Of a stretch of 47,989 bases of DNA, positions 32,793-39,975 are shown one piece after another. The DNA is from Streptomyces sp. NBC_01142. Its GTDB lineage: Bacteria > Actinomycetota > Actinomycetes > Streptomycetales > Streptomycetaceae. Every line of letters begins with the position of its first letter. The stretch's first letter is position 1. The stretch spans positions 1-47,989 of the forward strand of contig NZ_JAPEOR010000009.1 of the NCBI RefSeq assembly GCF_026341125.1. Reading direction: 5' to 3'. A program made the position numbers and the translations under genes. The notes beneath the pieces are model-generated. The model searched no databases. It saw nothing but the letters and a program-made list of their open reading frames with translations, and was not told where the DNA came from.

Positions 32793-33191
32793 TCAGCGCT
32801 CGCGGATCCTGGTGGTTTCGGCGGTGGTCAGGGTGTATGCGGGCAAGGTCGCCCGGCCCTCTGTCATCGCCCGGTACATACGGTGGACGCCGTCGATCAG
32901 CAGGATGGCGGGACCGCTGTCGAACTCCATGGTGGCGATGATGACCGGGTTGTTCAGGTCGGTGTGCAGGGCGTGTTCGGCGTTGAAGGCGGACTGGTCC
33001 GGGCCGAAGACGGGGCACCAGGGCGCGCCGTCGTAGCTCGGGGTGAGTCGGTCCAGCTGGTAGTGGGCGGCCCAGTCTGCTACCGGGGTCGGCTTGGCGT
33101 CGCGGGGGTGTTCCTTCAGGAGGGCCTGGGCCTGGTCGATGTTGAACAGCCACTTCCCGTAGAGGAACAGCTGGATGGCTGGAGCGGACAC
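32793..33191 (-). CDS. Array gene H: ParB/Srx-fold-like protein
   Basis: A 132-residue protein. The segment NPVIIATMEFDSGPAILLID followed by GVHRMYRAMTEGRATLPAYTL resembles the core of the ParB-like nuclease fold (usually DGxHR...A...G...PAxV). The conserved Asp, His and Arg are present. There is no HTH domain, so it is not a full partition protein. The GTG at 33191 has AAGGAGGACCACC, an excellent ribosome site. It may bind nucleotide or nick DNA, as some small ParB-fold proteins do; not shown here. Confidence 0.6.
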   Translation of the reverse strand: MSAPAIQLFLYGKWLFNIDQAQALLKEHPRDAKPTPVADWAAHYQLDRLTPSYDGAPWCPVFGPDQSAFNAEHALHTDLNNPVIIATMEFDSGPAILLIDGVHRMYRAMTEGRATLPAYTLTTAETTRIRER

Positions 33192-33316
33192 GGTGGTCCT
33201 CCTTGTCGGCTGCTTCGTGGTCGAGCTGCGAAGGGTGATCGGATGCGTAAGGCGATGGGTGAGGTGGCCCGAGGGGGCTGGAGGGGTGGCGACCGCTTCC
33301 CAGGGCCGGTGCGCTG

Positions 33317-33347
33317 ACCATGACCGGGTGAGGGGCAAGGGCGGCAA
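33317..33347 (-). promoter_or_regulatory. Array promoter of gene H
   Basis: Minus strand: TTGCCG, 19 bp (with CTTGC), CATGGT. Followed by the leader hairpin element. Confidence 0.6.
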
Positions 33348-33397
33348 CGGTGCCCGGTGTTCAGTCCCCCCGCGGGGCGGGCGCGAGCCGACCATGG

Positions 33398-33748
33398 TCA
33401 GTCCGCGTGCCAGCAGTCGAGGAGGGTGTTCAGAGCGTTGATGATCCCGGCGCGTTGTCCGAGGCACTGGTCGAGGGCGGTTGCCGGGGGTGCCCAGACA
33501 GGGTTGATGCTCAGGTTCCCCGCGTCGAGGGCTTCGCGGCGTACCGCGATGCTTCGGGCCGTCGTGTCGCTGATTTCCCTCAGGTCTCGCTCGACGAGGA
33601 CCAGGTTTATGCGGATCAGGCGCAGCGGCCGGGCCAGAGGATGTGTGCTGTCCAGGAGTGCGGGCAGGTCGAGGCCCGTCTGCCTGTGGATGAGGTTGTC
33701 CGCGCTGCTGGGGAGCAGGCGGTCCGGGTGGTGTTGAACGGCGGTCAC
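33398..33748 (-). CDS. Array gene I: helical 116-residue protein
   Basis: No family recognised. Almost entirely helical: SADNLIHRQTGLDLPALLDS, RLIRINLVLVERDLREISDT, IINALNTLLDCWHAD. The GTG at 33748 follows AAGGAAGG. No good match to the array promoter is found upstream; a hairpin and a gene remnant lie there. Confidence 0.6.
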   Translation of the reverse strand: MTAVQHHPDRLLPSSADNLIHRQTGLDLPALLDSTHPLARPLRLIRINLVLVERDLREISDTTARSIAVRREALDAGNLSINPVWAPPATALDQCLGQRAGIINALNTLLDCWHAD

Positions 33749-33839
33749 GGGCGGTGCCTTCCTTGGTCGTCGTGGGCCGGGCGGGGTCCTCCGTACCCGG
33801 CAGGCCGGGGGCCGGTGAGCGGGGCGGCCCGGCGCCCGC

Positions 33840-33930
33840 GCGGTGGGCGCGGGAGCCGGGGCCGGGCCGGGGCGGGGTGTGGTTGGGGTGGAGGTCAGGC
33901 GAGGCGGGTGACGGATGTCGCCTCTCCTGG
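33840..33930 (-). pseudogene. 3'-end remnant related to genes K and M
   Basis: At about 33895 the minus strand encodes SVTRLA followed by a stop, preceded by an imperfect ATS segment. This matches the end RTGDITVTRLA of gene K and RTGDITISRLA of gene M at both protein and DNA level. A GC hairpin follows as in the intact genes. No open frame extends upstream, so it is a leftover 3' end. Confidence 0.45.
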
Positions 33931-33964
33931 CTCGGCGTGGCAGGAGGAGTCCCGGGATTGGCGG

Positions 33965-34006
33965 CAGCCCCCGGCCCCTGCAACGGGTAGCGGGGGCCGG
34001 GGGCTG
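33965..34006 (-). terminator. Terminator of array gene J
   Basis: A perfect 14-bp stem CAGCCCCCGGCCCC pairing with 33993-34006, 18 bp past the stop. Confidence 0.7.
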
Positions 34007-34024
34007 AAGAAGGGGGTGCGGGGG

Positions 34025-34291
34025 TCAGGTCCGGGACGTGGTAGTCGTGGCGGACTTCCGGCGGACGCTCTCGCGGCGCAGTGCCGAGAGGTTGATGCCG
34101 AGCAGGACGCCGTAGATGGCGACGACGCACCAGTCCTTGCTCTGCAAGACGGCGGAGAGGGTGATCGCGCCGACCACGCACGTCAGGAACACCAGACGGC
34201 TCCTGTGGGTCCCCAGGTCGAGCGCCCAGCACAGCGCGCCCAGAGCGAGGGCCGCGAACAGCAGGACATCAACCACGTTGTTCCACGGCAT
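34025..34291 (-). CDS. Array gene J: small three-helix membrane protein
   Basis: An 88-residue protein with three hydrophobic helices: VDVLLFAALALGALCWAL, LVFLTCVVGAITLSAVL and WCVVAIYGVLLGINLSAL. The tail is basic and Thr-rich. The ATG at 34291 has AAGGGAG upstream. It is the only clear membrane protein in the array; an exclusion or transfer-related role is possible but unsupported. Confidence 0.65.
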   Translation of the reverse strand: MPWNNVVDVLLFAALALGALCWALDLGTHRSRLVFLTCVVGAITLSAVLQSKDWCVVAIYGVLLGINLSALRRESVRRKSATTTTSRT

Positions 34292-34363
34292 GACGAGTAA
34301 CTCCCTTGGTGAGGCGGTGTGGTCGGCGGGTGCGAGCCGGTGTGGCTCGTGCCGGGTGAGCGC

Positions 34364-34394
34364 ACTGTGCGGTGGCGGTCGGCAAGCCGGTCAA
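34364..34394 (-). promoter_or_regulatory. Array promoter of gene J
   Basis: Minus strand: TTGACC, 19 bp (with CTTGC), CACAGT. This is the copy closest to a housekeeping -35 box. Confidence 0.6.
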
Positions 34395-34428
34395 GGGGCG
34401 GCCGCCCCGGCCGGCCGCGGCCACGCGG

Positions 34429-34468
34429 CGGCCCCGGCCCGCGCGCGGTGGTACGCGGGCCGGGGCCG
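34429..34468 (-). terminator. Terminator of array gene K
   Basis: A perfect 15-bp stem CGGCCCCGGCCCGCG pairing with 34454-34468, 16 bp past the stop. Confidence 0.7.
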
Positions 34469-34483
34469 GGGCGGGGGGTGCTG

Positions 34484-34735
34484 TCAGGCGAGGCGGGTGA
34501 CGGTGATGTCGCCCGTACGGGCGGGGTCGGTGAGCAGGGCGCGGGTGGCGCCGGTCAGAGCTGGCAGGCAGGCAGGGCAGAACTCATGGCTGTCGTGGTC
34601 GTGCTCGCCCTGATCGTGATCGTCGGCGAGGTCCGCACAGGCGATGCAGTAGGTGTCAGGAGTGTCTTCAGAGCGCGGCATGAGTCGGCCACCGCAGTGT
34701 GGGTTGCGGCACACGGATGCGAGGGGGGTGGGCAT
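34484..34735 (-). CDS. Array gene K: small zinc-ribbon-like protein
   Basis: An 83-residue protein with CRNPHCGGRL, CIACAD, a His/Asp-rich stretch (DDHDQGEHDHDSHEF) and CPAC. The spacing suggests one or two zinc sites. The C-terminal 16 residues (TDPARTGDITVTRLA) are almost the same as those of gene M although the rest differs. The ATG at 34735 has CGGAGCC upstream. Confidence 0.6.
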   Translation of the reverse strand: MPTPLASVCRNPHCGGRLMPRSEDTPDTYCIACADLADDHDQGEHDHDSHEFCPACLPALTGATRALLTDPARTGDITVTRLA

Positions 34736-34782
34736 GGTGTGGCTCCGTTCGGTCGTAGCCAGGTCGGTGACCCGGTGCGAAG

Positions 34783-34813
34783 ACCTTGTGGAGCCGAGCA
34801 GTTAGCCCCGCCA
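34783..34813 (-). promoter_or_regulatory. Array promoter of gene K
   Basis: Minus strand: TGGCGG, 19 bp (with CTAAC), CAAGGT. The first box deviates by one base. Confidence 0.5.
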
Positions 34814-34977
34814 GCTTCGTCGGCAGTCGGCGCGGTGGGCGTGCGGCGCACCTCGGGCGCGGCGGCGGGCGTGCGACGGCCCCGGCATCGCGGGACGCGA
34901 CTCCGGGGCCCGAGGCGGGACGGGATTCCTTTCGGGTTGGACGATCCTCGTCGGACGCCGTGTCGGCGGGGTGTCTG

Positions 34978-35739
34978 TCAGGTGAGGGCGGCGGCGGCCA
35001 GGATCAGCGAGTTGAGGGCGGCGAAGAGGTGCGCGTCACCGTGCCCGTATCCGGCCTTGAGGCCGTGGACGCGGACATTGGCCAGGTGCGCCATGCCCTG
35101 AATGCTGTCGTCGTCGTCCATGTCGCCGTACTTCGTTTCCGCCGCGCCCATCACGGCGCCGATGAGGTCGGACAGGTCGGCAGCAGTGCGCATCTCCCAC
35201 CGGTTCGGGATCGGGACGATCGTCCCGAAGGTGTCGGACACCCATGTGGCGAGCTGGACACGGATCGTCTCGATCAGCGATCTCTCGTCGATGGCGGAGC
35301 GGTCAGCGCCGAACGGGTCTAGGTCGAACCGGCCGTCGGACCCGTCCCGCACGTGGGCGCGGGCGACGATGAGGGAGTACAGCGCACCCAAGAGGTGGGC
35401 GTCACCACGGCCATGGTCGGCGTGCAGGCTGTCGCGGTGGGCCTTGAACAGGTGAGCGAGCGCCCACGGCGATGCGTCATCCTGCTCCGCACCCCGAAAT
35501 CGGATGTGCCCGGTGATCTCGCCGAGAAGTCCCGCGGTGCGCTCGGTGGGCGCTGCGGCGAATGTCTCGGGGGTGGGGATGGTGATCCCGTACGCGCCGG
35601 GGACCCAGGTGCGAAGCTGCACCCGGATCGCCTCGGCAAGAGCGCCCGTGTCCAGGAGTGGCTTCGGGTGCGGGTAGAGGCTCGTTCCGGCGGCGACTGC
35701 GTCGGCGGTGTAGGTGGGGGTGCTGGTGGTCTCGGTCAT
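34978..35739 (-). CDS. Array gene L: protein with two tandem homologous halves
   Basis: A 253-residue protein. Residues about 35-130 and about 155-250 are clearly repeats of each other: IRVQLRTWVPGAYGITIP versus IRVQLATWVSDTFGTIVPIP, and HADHGRGDAHLLGALYSLIV versus KAGYGHGDAHLFAALNSLIL. Each half ends in a helix with a GHGDAH-type motif. No family is recognised. The ATG at 35739 has AAGGACC upstream. The duplication suggests a pseudo-dimer. Confidence 0.65.
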   Translation of the reverse strand: MTETTSTPTYTADAVAAGTSLYPHPKPLLDTGALAEAIRVQLRTWVPGAYGITIPTPETFAAAPTERTAGLLGEITGHIRFRGAEQDDASPWALAHLFKAHRDSLHADHGRGDAHLLGALYSLIVARAHVRDGSDGRFDLDPFGADRSAIDERSLIETIRVQLATWVSDTFGTIVPIPNRWEMRTAADLSDLIGAVMGAAETKYGDMDDDDSIQGMAHLANVRVHGLKAGYGHGDAHLFAALNSLILAAAALT

Positions 35740-35800
35740 CACATGGTCCTTGGCTCGGGGCGGCATCGCGGGTGGCGCGGCGTGCCGGTGGTGGGATGTG

Positions 35801-35831
35801 AGGCTCTTTACGGAAGGGCCAACCCGCGCAA
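35801..35831 (-). promoter_or_regulatory. Array promoter of gene L
   Basis: Minus strand: TTGCGC, 19 bp (with GTTGGC block), GAGCCT. Confidence 0.5.
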
Positions 35832-35967
35832 CCCTTCGGCCCCGTGCCGGCCAGTCCCTGGGAGGTGGCGCAGCCGGGGGCGGAGGATGGCGGCGCGCCA
35901 CCGGCCCGCGTCCGGGAACGGTGGTGTTCCGGAGCACGGGGCCGGGCGCGGCGGGGGTTGCTGGGGG

Positions 35968-36396
35968 TCAGGCGAGGCGGCTGATGGTGATGTCGCCCGT
36001 GCGGGTGGGGTCGGTGAACAGGGCGGTGGCGAGCGCCTTGGGGATGTCCGCCTCGGTGTTGAAGCCGGGGACGATCTGGACGGTGTGGCAGAGCACCTTT
36101 CCGACGTCCTGCTGGGCGAGGCCGGGGCCGGTGGCACGGAAGTACACGGTGTGGGTGTACGGGGCGCTGCTGTCGCGGGCGGGGAAGAGCGCGTAGCGGG
36201 CGCGGCCTGCCCAGTCGGCCAGGCGCAGCACCGTGTGGGAGGCGAGTGCGAAGTCGGCCCACGCGGCGCGGGCGACGGGGACGGTCGCGATGACGGTGGT
36301 GGTGTTGTGCCGGGTGGCGGTGGCGTCGGTGAACCCGGCGGTGGTGAGGCTCTTAAGGGCGGTCGCGCGCAGGGCATCGAGCTTGGTCACGGTCAC
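35968..36396 (-). CDS. Array gene M: unknown 142-residue protein
   Basis: No family recognised. It starts VTVTKLDALRATALKSL and contains VIATVPVARAAWADFALASH, RYALFPARDSSAPYTHTVYF and CHTVQIVPGFNTEADI. The C-terminal TDPTRTGDITISRLA is shared with gene K. The GTG at 36396 has GGAGCC 7 bp upstream; a second GTG at 36390 is possible. Confidence 0.6.
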   Translation of the reverse strand: MTVTKLDALRATALKSLTTAGFTDATATRHNTTTVIATVPVARAAWADFALASHTVLRLADWAGRARYALFPARDSSAPYTHTVYFRATGPGLAQQDVGKVLCHTVQIVPGFNTEADIPKALATALFTDPTRTGDITISRLA

Positions 36397-36477
36397 GGGG
36401 AGGCTCCACAGGTGGACGGATGCGGTGGGTCGGCCCGAAGGGGCGGGGGTGGTCACCGCCCCGGGGCCGATGTGGTG

Positions 36478-36508
36478 ACCATGGCCGGGTGCGGGGCAAG
36501 GACGGCAA
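36478..36508 (-). promoter_or_regulatory. Array promoter of gene M
   Basis: Minus strand: TTGCCG, 19 bp (with CTTGC), CATGGT. Followed by the leader hairpin element. Confidence 0.6.
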
Positions 36509-36558
36509 CGGTGCCCGGGGCTCTCCCTGCCCGGCGGGGCGCGGCCGGTGAACGGGGC

Positions 36559-36598
36559 GGCCCCGGCGCCCGCGCGGTGGGGCGCGGGCGCCGGGGCC
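36559..36598 (-). terminator. Terminator of a lost gene between M and N
   Basis: A perfect 17-bp stem (36559-36575 pairing with 36582-36598). Just upstream, minus strand 36620-36660 encodes AAHAETPADN and a stop, which looks like the end of a missing gene. This lies in the 513-bp gap 36397-36909. Confidence 0.5.
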
Positions 36599-36667
36599 AG
36601 GGTTGGGGGTTGGGGTCTGTCAGTCAGTTGTCGGCGGGGGTTTCGGCGTGGGCGGCGCGGGGGTGGG

Positions 36668-36763
36668 GCCGGTGGCTTCCCGGTGACGCGGCAGTGCTGT
36701 GGGAGCGGGGGGACGTGGGACGGCCCGCCCCTCCCGGGGGTTCCGGGGAGGGAGGCGGGCCGT
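36668..36763 (-). repeat. Duplicated terminator block, copy 1
   Basis: About 95 bp starting GCCGGTGGCTTCCCGGTGAC and ending with the hairpin at 36720-36763 is repeated with few changes at 37467-37558. The copies flank the frameshifted gene N. Confidence 0.65.
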
Positions 36764-36909
36764 TGGTGCTCCCGCCGGCGCAGGGCGCGGCGTCACGCTT
36801 CGGGGGCGGTGCGGCGCACGGCCGCGTGAGGCGGCGAGGCGCGGGGGCGTACGCGGGCGGGGCGGCTGGGATGCCCGGCGGCCGGCGGCTGGGGGGTGCC
36901 TCGGCGAGG

Positions 36910-37271
36910 TCAGTCGCGGCGCAGTACGCGGCCCAGTAGGGACCGGAGCGAGCGGACACGGCCGCGCCGCTGGTACACCCGCACCATCGCGGCGATGTCT
37001 GCCGGGTCCGGCGAGAGGCACCACGTCATCTTGATGACCAGGGCCTCGCGCCGCTCCTTCTGCGGCCGGTCCAGCACGAGGATCGCCCCGCCCATGTCGG
37101 ACTTCCACAGCATCCAGACATGATCAGTCTCGGAGCTGAGCTCGAACTCCCTGTGCGCAGTGCCGGGGGCAGGCCCATCAGTCGGGCGACCTCGTCAGCG
37201 AACGACTCGAAGGTGTACGGCGAGGGCATGGCGGCTGGCAAGTGGGACTGGAGCCAGGACGGCAAGGGCAT
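36910..37271 (-). pseudogene. Array gene N: frameshifted gene
   Basis: One frame from the ATG at 37271 (or 37229) reads SPYTFESFADEVARLMGLPP. After a -1 shift at a CCCCCGG run near 37170 another continues GTAHREFELSSETDHVWMLW and runs to VIKMTWCLSPDPADIAAMVR and a basic end at 36910. Together they give a coherent protein of about 105-120 residues. Either a base has been lost, the read is wrong, or slippage occurs. A partial array promoter (CTAAC and TTGCCG boxes) lies at 37402-37414. Confidence 0.5.
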
Positions 37272-37466
37272 GAGACTGCGGGTCCTTCCTGTAGGCGACG
37301 AACAGCCCATACGTGGGTGGTGGGTTCGCCGTCGGGTGTCGAGTGGTGCCGGGCGCGGGGCGCGGCGGGCCACATGGTCGGGGGCTCGGGGGCTCGGGGG
37401 GGTTAGGCCGGCAAGGGGCGACCGGAGAGCGTGACCGCTCCGATGAGGGTGGGGCGGGGGTGGCGT

Positions 37467-37558
37467 GCCGGTGGCTTCCCGGTGACGCGGCAGGCAGTGG
37501 GAGCGGGGACGCGGGACGGCCCGCCCCTCTCCGGGGGTTCCGGGGAGGGGCGGGCCGT
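37467..37558 (-). repeat. Duplicated terminator block, copy 2 (terminator of gene O)
   Basis: Second copy of the block at 36668-36763. Its hairpin pairs ACGGCCCGCCCCTC (37516-37529) with 37545-37558 and ends 15 bp after the stop of gene O. Confidence 0.65.
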
Positions 37559-37572
37559 CGGGGGCGTGTCCG

Positions 37573-37821
37573 TCAGGCGAGAGCGAGGGGCTTGTCCGGG
37601 GAGTTGCTTTCCCATGCGTGGGTGATGTCTTCGCCGTCGCGGAGGATCTCGATGGAGTAGCCGTAGGGGTGCAGGGCCCCGGAGTCGCGGGCGTTCTCCT
37701 CGCCGTGCTCGGCGATGTCCCGTACTGCGGCCTGGGTCATGGTGGCGTAGGCGCTTTCGTACGTGGCGTACGTTTCGATGCTGCCTTCTTCAGCCACCAT
37801 GCGGAACTCGGTTGTATTCAT
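37573..37821 (-). CDS. Array gene O: acidic 82-residue protein
   Basis: No family recognised. Begins MNTTEFRMVAEEGSIETYAT, then ESAYATMTQAAVRDIAEHGE and GYSIEILRDGEDITHAWESN. It is strongly acidic with a short beta/alpha pattern. The ATG at 37821 has AGGAGAG upstream. Confidence 0.6.
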   Translation of the reverse strand: MNTTEFRMVAEEGSIETYATYESAYATMTQAAVRDIAEHGEENARDSGALHPYGYSIEILRDGEDITHAWESNSPDKPLALA

Positions 37822-37926
37822 GGTCAGTTCACTCTCCTGTCGGTCACGGCATGCCGGGGTATGCCAGGCGCGAAGCCCGAGGGGCGCGAAGCCCGAGGGG
37901 GCGGGAGGCCCGAGGGGGCGGGGCGG

Positions 37927-37960
37927 GGTCAGCGCACCCCCCGGGGCCGGTGCGCTGACC
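37927..37960 (-). repeat. Leader hairpin of gene O, perfect 12-bp stem
   Basis: GGTCAGCGCACC (37927-37938) and GGTGCGCTGACC (37949-37960) pair perfectly around a 10-nt loop. This is the strongest version of the conserved leader element and lies immediately after the CATGGT box. Confidence 0.65.
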
Positions 37961-37988
37961 ATGACCGGGAGCGAACCAACCACCACAA
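37958..37988 (-). promoter_or_regulatory. Array promoter of gene O
   Basis: Minus strand: TTGTGG, 19 bp (with GTTGG block), CATGGT. Confidence 0.55.
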
Positions 37989-38100
37989 CCACGACCGGCC
38001 GGGGGGCGCACGGGGCGGCGCGGGGCCGGCAGGGCGGGGGGCGGGGCAGGGCCCGGCGCCCACACGGAGGGGCACCGGGAGCCGGGGCCTAAGAACGGGG

Positions 38101-38571
38101 TCAATCGTGGTTGCAGGGGGCCACACGGATACCGTCGCGGCGCACCGTCACGGCGGTCGGGTCACCGAAAGCCTGCCGCAGCACGTCGTCGAAACCGCCT
38201 TCCTCCAAGGCATGATGGAGCGCCATGACGCGCTCGAAGCGGTCGCGGTCCGGGCCCCGATAGTGCTCACGATTCGGGCCGTAGGTGTCGCCCAGACTCG
38301 GACAGCCATCCATCAGCCACAGATCGCGCTCCGTCGCGGCGGGTGGCTCCTCGACGGGGCGCACCCAGATGTAGCGGACGCCGAAGGAACCCGGGTCGTA
38401 CGGCGTGTACTGCTGCCACCCGAACTCGACGACGGTTGGATCGTTCAGCACCCCCTCGAACAGTGGGCGCAGCTCCTCGACGGAGCGTTGCCGGGTGCCG
38501 TACTCGGCAATGCCCTCGACCGGTAGTCCGAGGAAGGGCGTGTAGGGGGCACGTGCGTCAGGAAAGTGCAT
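38101..38571 (-). CDS. Array gene P: unknown 156-residue protein
   Basis: No family recognised. It contains RSVEELRPLFEGVLNDPTVV, FGWQQYTPYDPGSFGVRYIW and RFERVMALHHALEEGGFDDV. Mixed alpha/beta, no membrane segment. The ATG at 38571 has GGAG close upstream. Confidence 0.6.
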   Translation of the reverse strand: MHFPDARAPYTPFLGLPVEGIAEYGTRQRSVEELRPLFEGVLNDPTVVEFGWQQYTPYDPGSFGVRYIWVRPVEEPPAATERDLWLMDGCPSLGDTYGPNREHYRGPDRDRFERVMALHHALEEGGFDDVLRQAFGDPTAVTVRRDGIRVAPCNHD

Positions 38572-38635
38572 GATTCTCCACGGGGTGAGCGGGGCGAGGG
38601 ACGGCCCGAGAGGGCTCCCCCGGGCCGGTGTGCCG

Positions 38636-38666
38636 ACCATGACCGGGCGGCGGGCAAGCAGCGCAA
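38636..38666 (-). promoter_or_regulatory. Array promoter of gene P
   Basis: Minus strand: TTGCGC, 19 bp (with CTTGC), CATGGT. A leader hairpin element follows. Confidence 0.6.
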
Positions 38667-38758
38667 CCCCCGCAGGAGGCGGCTTCCCGGCGCCCGTCAG
38701 CGGGCGGGCGGGCGCGAACCCCCCTGGCGCGCGGTGGGCGCGTGCCAGGGGGCGGGGG

Positions 38759-38932
38759 CTACAGGGTCTTGGGATTCTGCTCGCCGGGACAGGGGTGGGC
38801 CTCGGCAGCTTCGCGGACGGTCGGTCGCGTCTTGTGCCGACGGGTTGGGATGAGTCCAGCCCGTTCAGCGAGGCGTCGTTCTGCGGCGCGGTCGGAAGCG
38901 TCCAGCTCGATGTCGTCGTCGTGATCGGCCAC
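38759..38932 (-). CDS. Array gene Q: 57-residue charged protein
   Basis: The GTG at 38932 follows AAGGAACC. The protein starts VADHDDDIELDASDRAAERR with a very acidic N-terminus, continues with a basic helix (LAERAGLIPTRRHKTRP) and ends CPGEQNPKTL. Codon use matches the neighbours. No promoter of the array type is evident. The bipolar charge could suit a DNA-mimic or adaptor; this is speculation. Confidence 0.5.
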   Translation of the reverse strand: MADHDDDIELDASDRAAERRLAERAGLIPTRRHKTRPTVREAAEAHPCPGEQNPKTL

Positions 38933-39026
38933 GGGGGCAGGTTCCTTCGGTGGCAGGGATAGCGCCGGTCGGCGCGAAGGGAGTTACGGCCGGGGCGGCG
39001 GGAGCACGGCGACGCGAATGCGGCTG

Positions 39027-39050
39027 CTCCCGGGCCGCCGGGCCCGGGAG
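39027..39050 (-). terminator. Terminator of array gene R
   Basis: A perfect 10-bp stem CTCCCGGGCC/GGCCCGGGAG, 10 bp past the stop. Confidence 0.65.
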
Positions 39051-39059
39051 TGGAAGGCG

Positions 39060-39362
39060 TCAGGCGTCGTCCTCGTTGTGGCCGAGCATCGGGAGGTCGG
39101 GGCGCAGCTCGCGCAGGCGGGCGTCGGACACGGCGCGGGAGCGGCTGGCGATGTTCACAAAGCGGGCTCCGCAGCCGCCGCCGGGCTCCGGCTGAAATCC
39201 GGAGATGTCGGTGTGGCGGTGCATGCCGTGCAGGAGGGTCGGCTTCTGGCAGTTCCCGCACCGGGACTCGAAGTTGTCGACGAACAGGGTCGCGGTCACC
39301 TCGGCTGCCGACAGGGCGGGGGCGGGCTTGTCGGCGGGTTCAAGGGGTTCGGTGTGCAGCAT
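39060..39362 (-). CDS. Array gene R: zinc-ribbon-like 100-residue protein
   Basis: It has CGNCQKPTLLHGMHRHTDIS, then a GGGCGARF segment, giving Cys and His residues suited to one zinc site, and an acidic end. The ATG at 39362 has GAGGAGCCC upstream. Function is unknown. Confidence 0.6.
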   Translation of the reverse strand: MLHTEPLEPADKPAPALSAAEVTATLFVDNFESRCGNCQKPTLLHGMHRHTDISGFQPEPGGGCGARFVNIASRSRAVSDARLRELRPDLPMLGHNEDDA

Positions 39363-39428
39363 GGCAAAGGGCTCCTCGTGCGGCAGGGGCGTCGGGATGC
39401 GACGGCCCGTGGCTGGCTGACGGGGAGC

Positions 39429-39459
39429 ACCCTGCGGCCGGACAGCGTTAGCCCAGCAA
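39429..39459 (-). promoter_or_regulatory. Array promoter of gene R
   Basis: Minus strand: TTGCTG, 19 bp (with CTAAC), CAGGGT. Confidence 0.6.
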
Positions 39460-39593
39460 CACACCACAGGCGCGCGGGCCGGAGGCGGTGACGTGTCCTG
39501 GAGACGGCCCGCCCGCTTGGTCGGCCACGCGGCGGAAGGTGTCGCACGCAGGACACGGCGGTGCAGTGCGGTGCGCAGCCCTGGAACGGCAGG

Positions 39594-39628
39594 CGGCCCC
39601 GTCTGCCCAGGCGGGGCAGACGGGGCCG
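39594..39628 (-). terminator. Terminator of array gene S
   Basis: A perfect 14-bp stem CGGCCCCGTCTGCC/GGCAGACGGGGCCG, 17 bp past the stop. Confidence 0.7.
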
Positions 39629-39644
39629 TAGAGGCGAGCGGACG

Positions 39645-39805
39645 TTACTGGGGAGCCTTGCCGTGCCGGTCAGCGAGGTCAACGACCCAGGCGGCGAACG
39701 CGGTCACGTCCTTGTCCAGGTCACCGCTGCCAAAAACGCGGGTCTCTGCCCGCGCGGCCTCACAGTGACCGCTGATCTGGCCGTGCTCACTGAGGAGGTG
39801 GGCAT
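39645..39805 (-). pseudogene. Array gene S: short gene with frameshift after the start codon
   Basis: The ATG at 39805 has an AGGACCCC site, but its own frame gives an Arg/Ala-rich, unlikely peptide. The next frame reads HLLSEHGQISGHCEAARAET, then DLDKDVTAFAAWVVDLADRH, and ends at 39645 just before a terminator, with no start codon of its own. One missing C after ATGCCC would restore a gene of about 53 residues. SEHGQI recalls TEHGQI near the end of gene T. Confidence 0.45.
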
Positions 39806-39845
39806 GGTCGTGGGGTCCTTCCGTCGTGTGGAGGGGTGCGGCGGG

Positions 39846-39877
39846 ACCATGCGCAGGAGCGGGGGTAAGGCCGGCAA
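39846..39877 (-). promoter_or_regulatory. Array promoter of gene S
   Basis: Minus strand: TTGCCG, 20 bp (with CTTAC), CATGGT; one base longer than the others. Confidence 0.5.
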
Positions 39878-39975
39878 GCGTGACGGCACCGGGGCACGGG
39901 CCGGGACGCGGAGCGAACGGCAAGCAGCCCCGCCTGCGGGGGTGCAGGACGGGGCCGGAAGCCGGGGCGGGGTGG

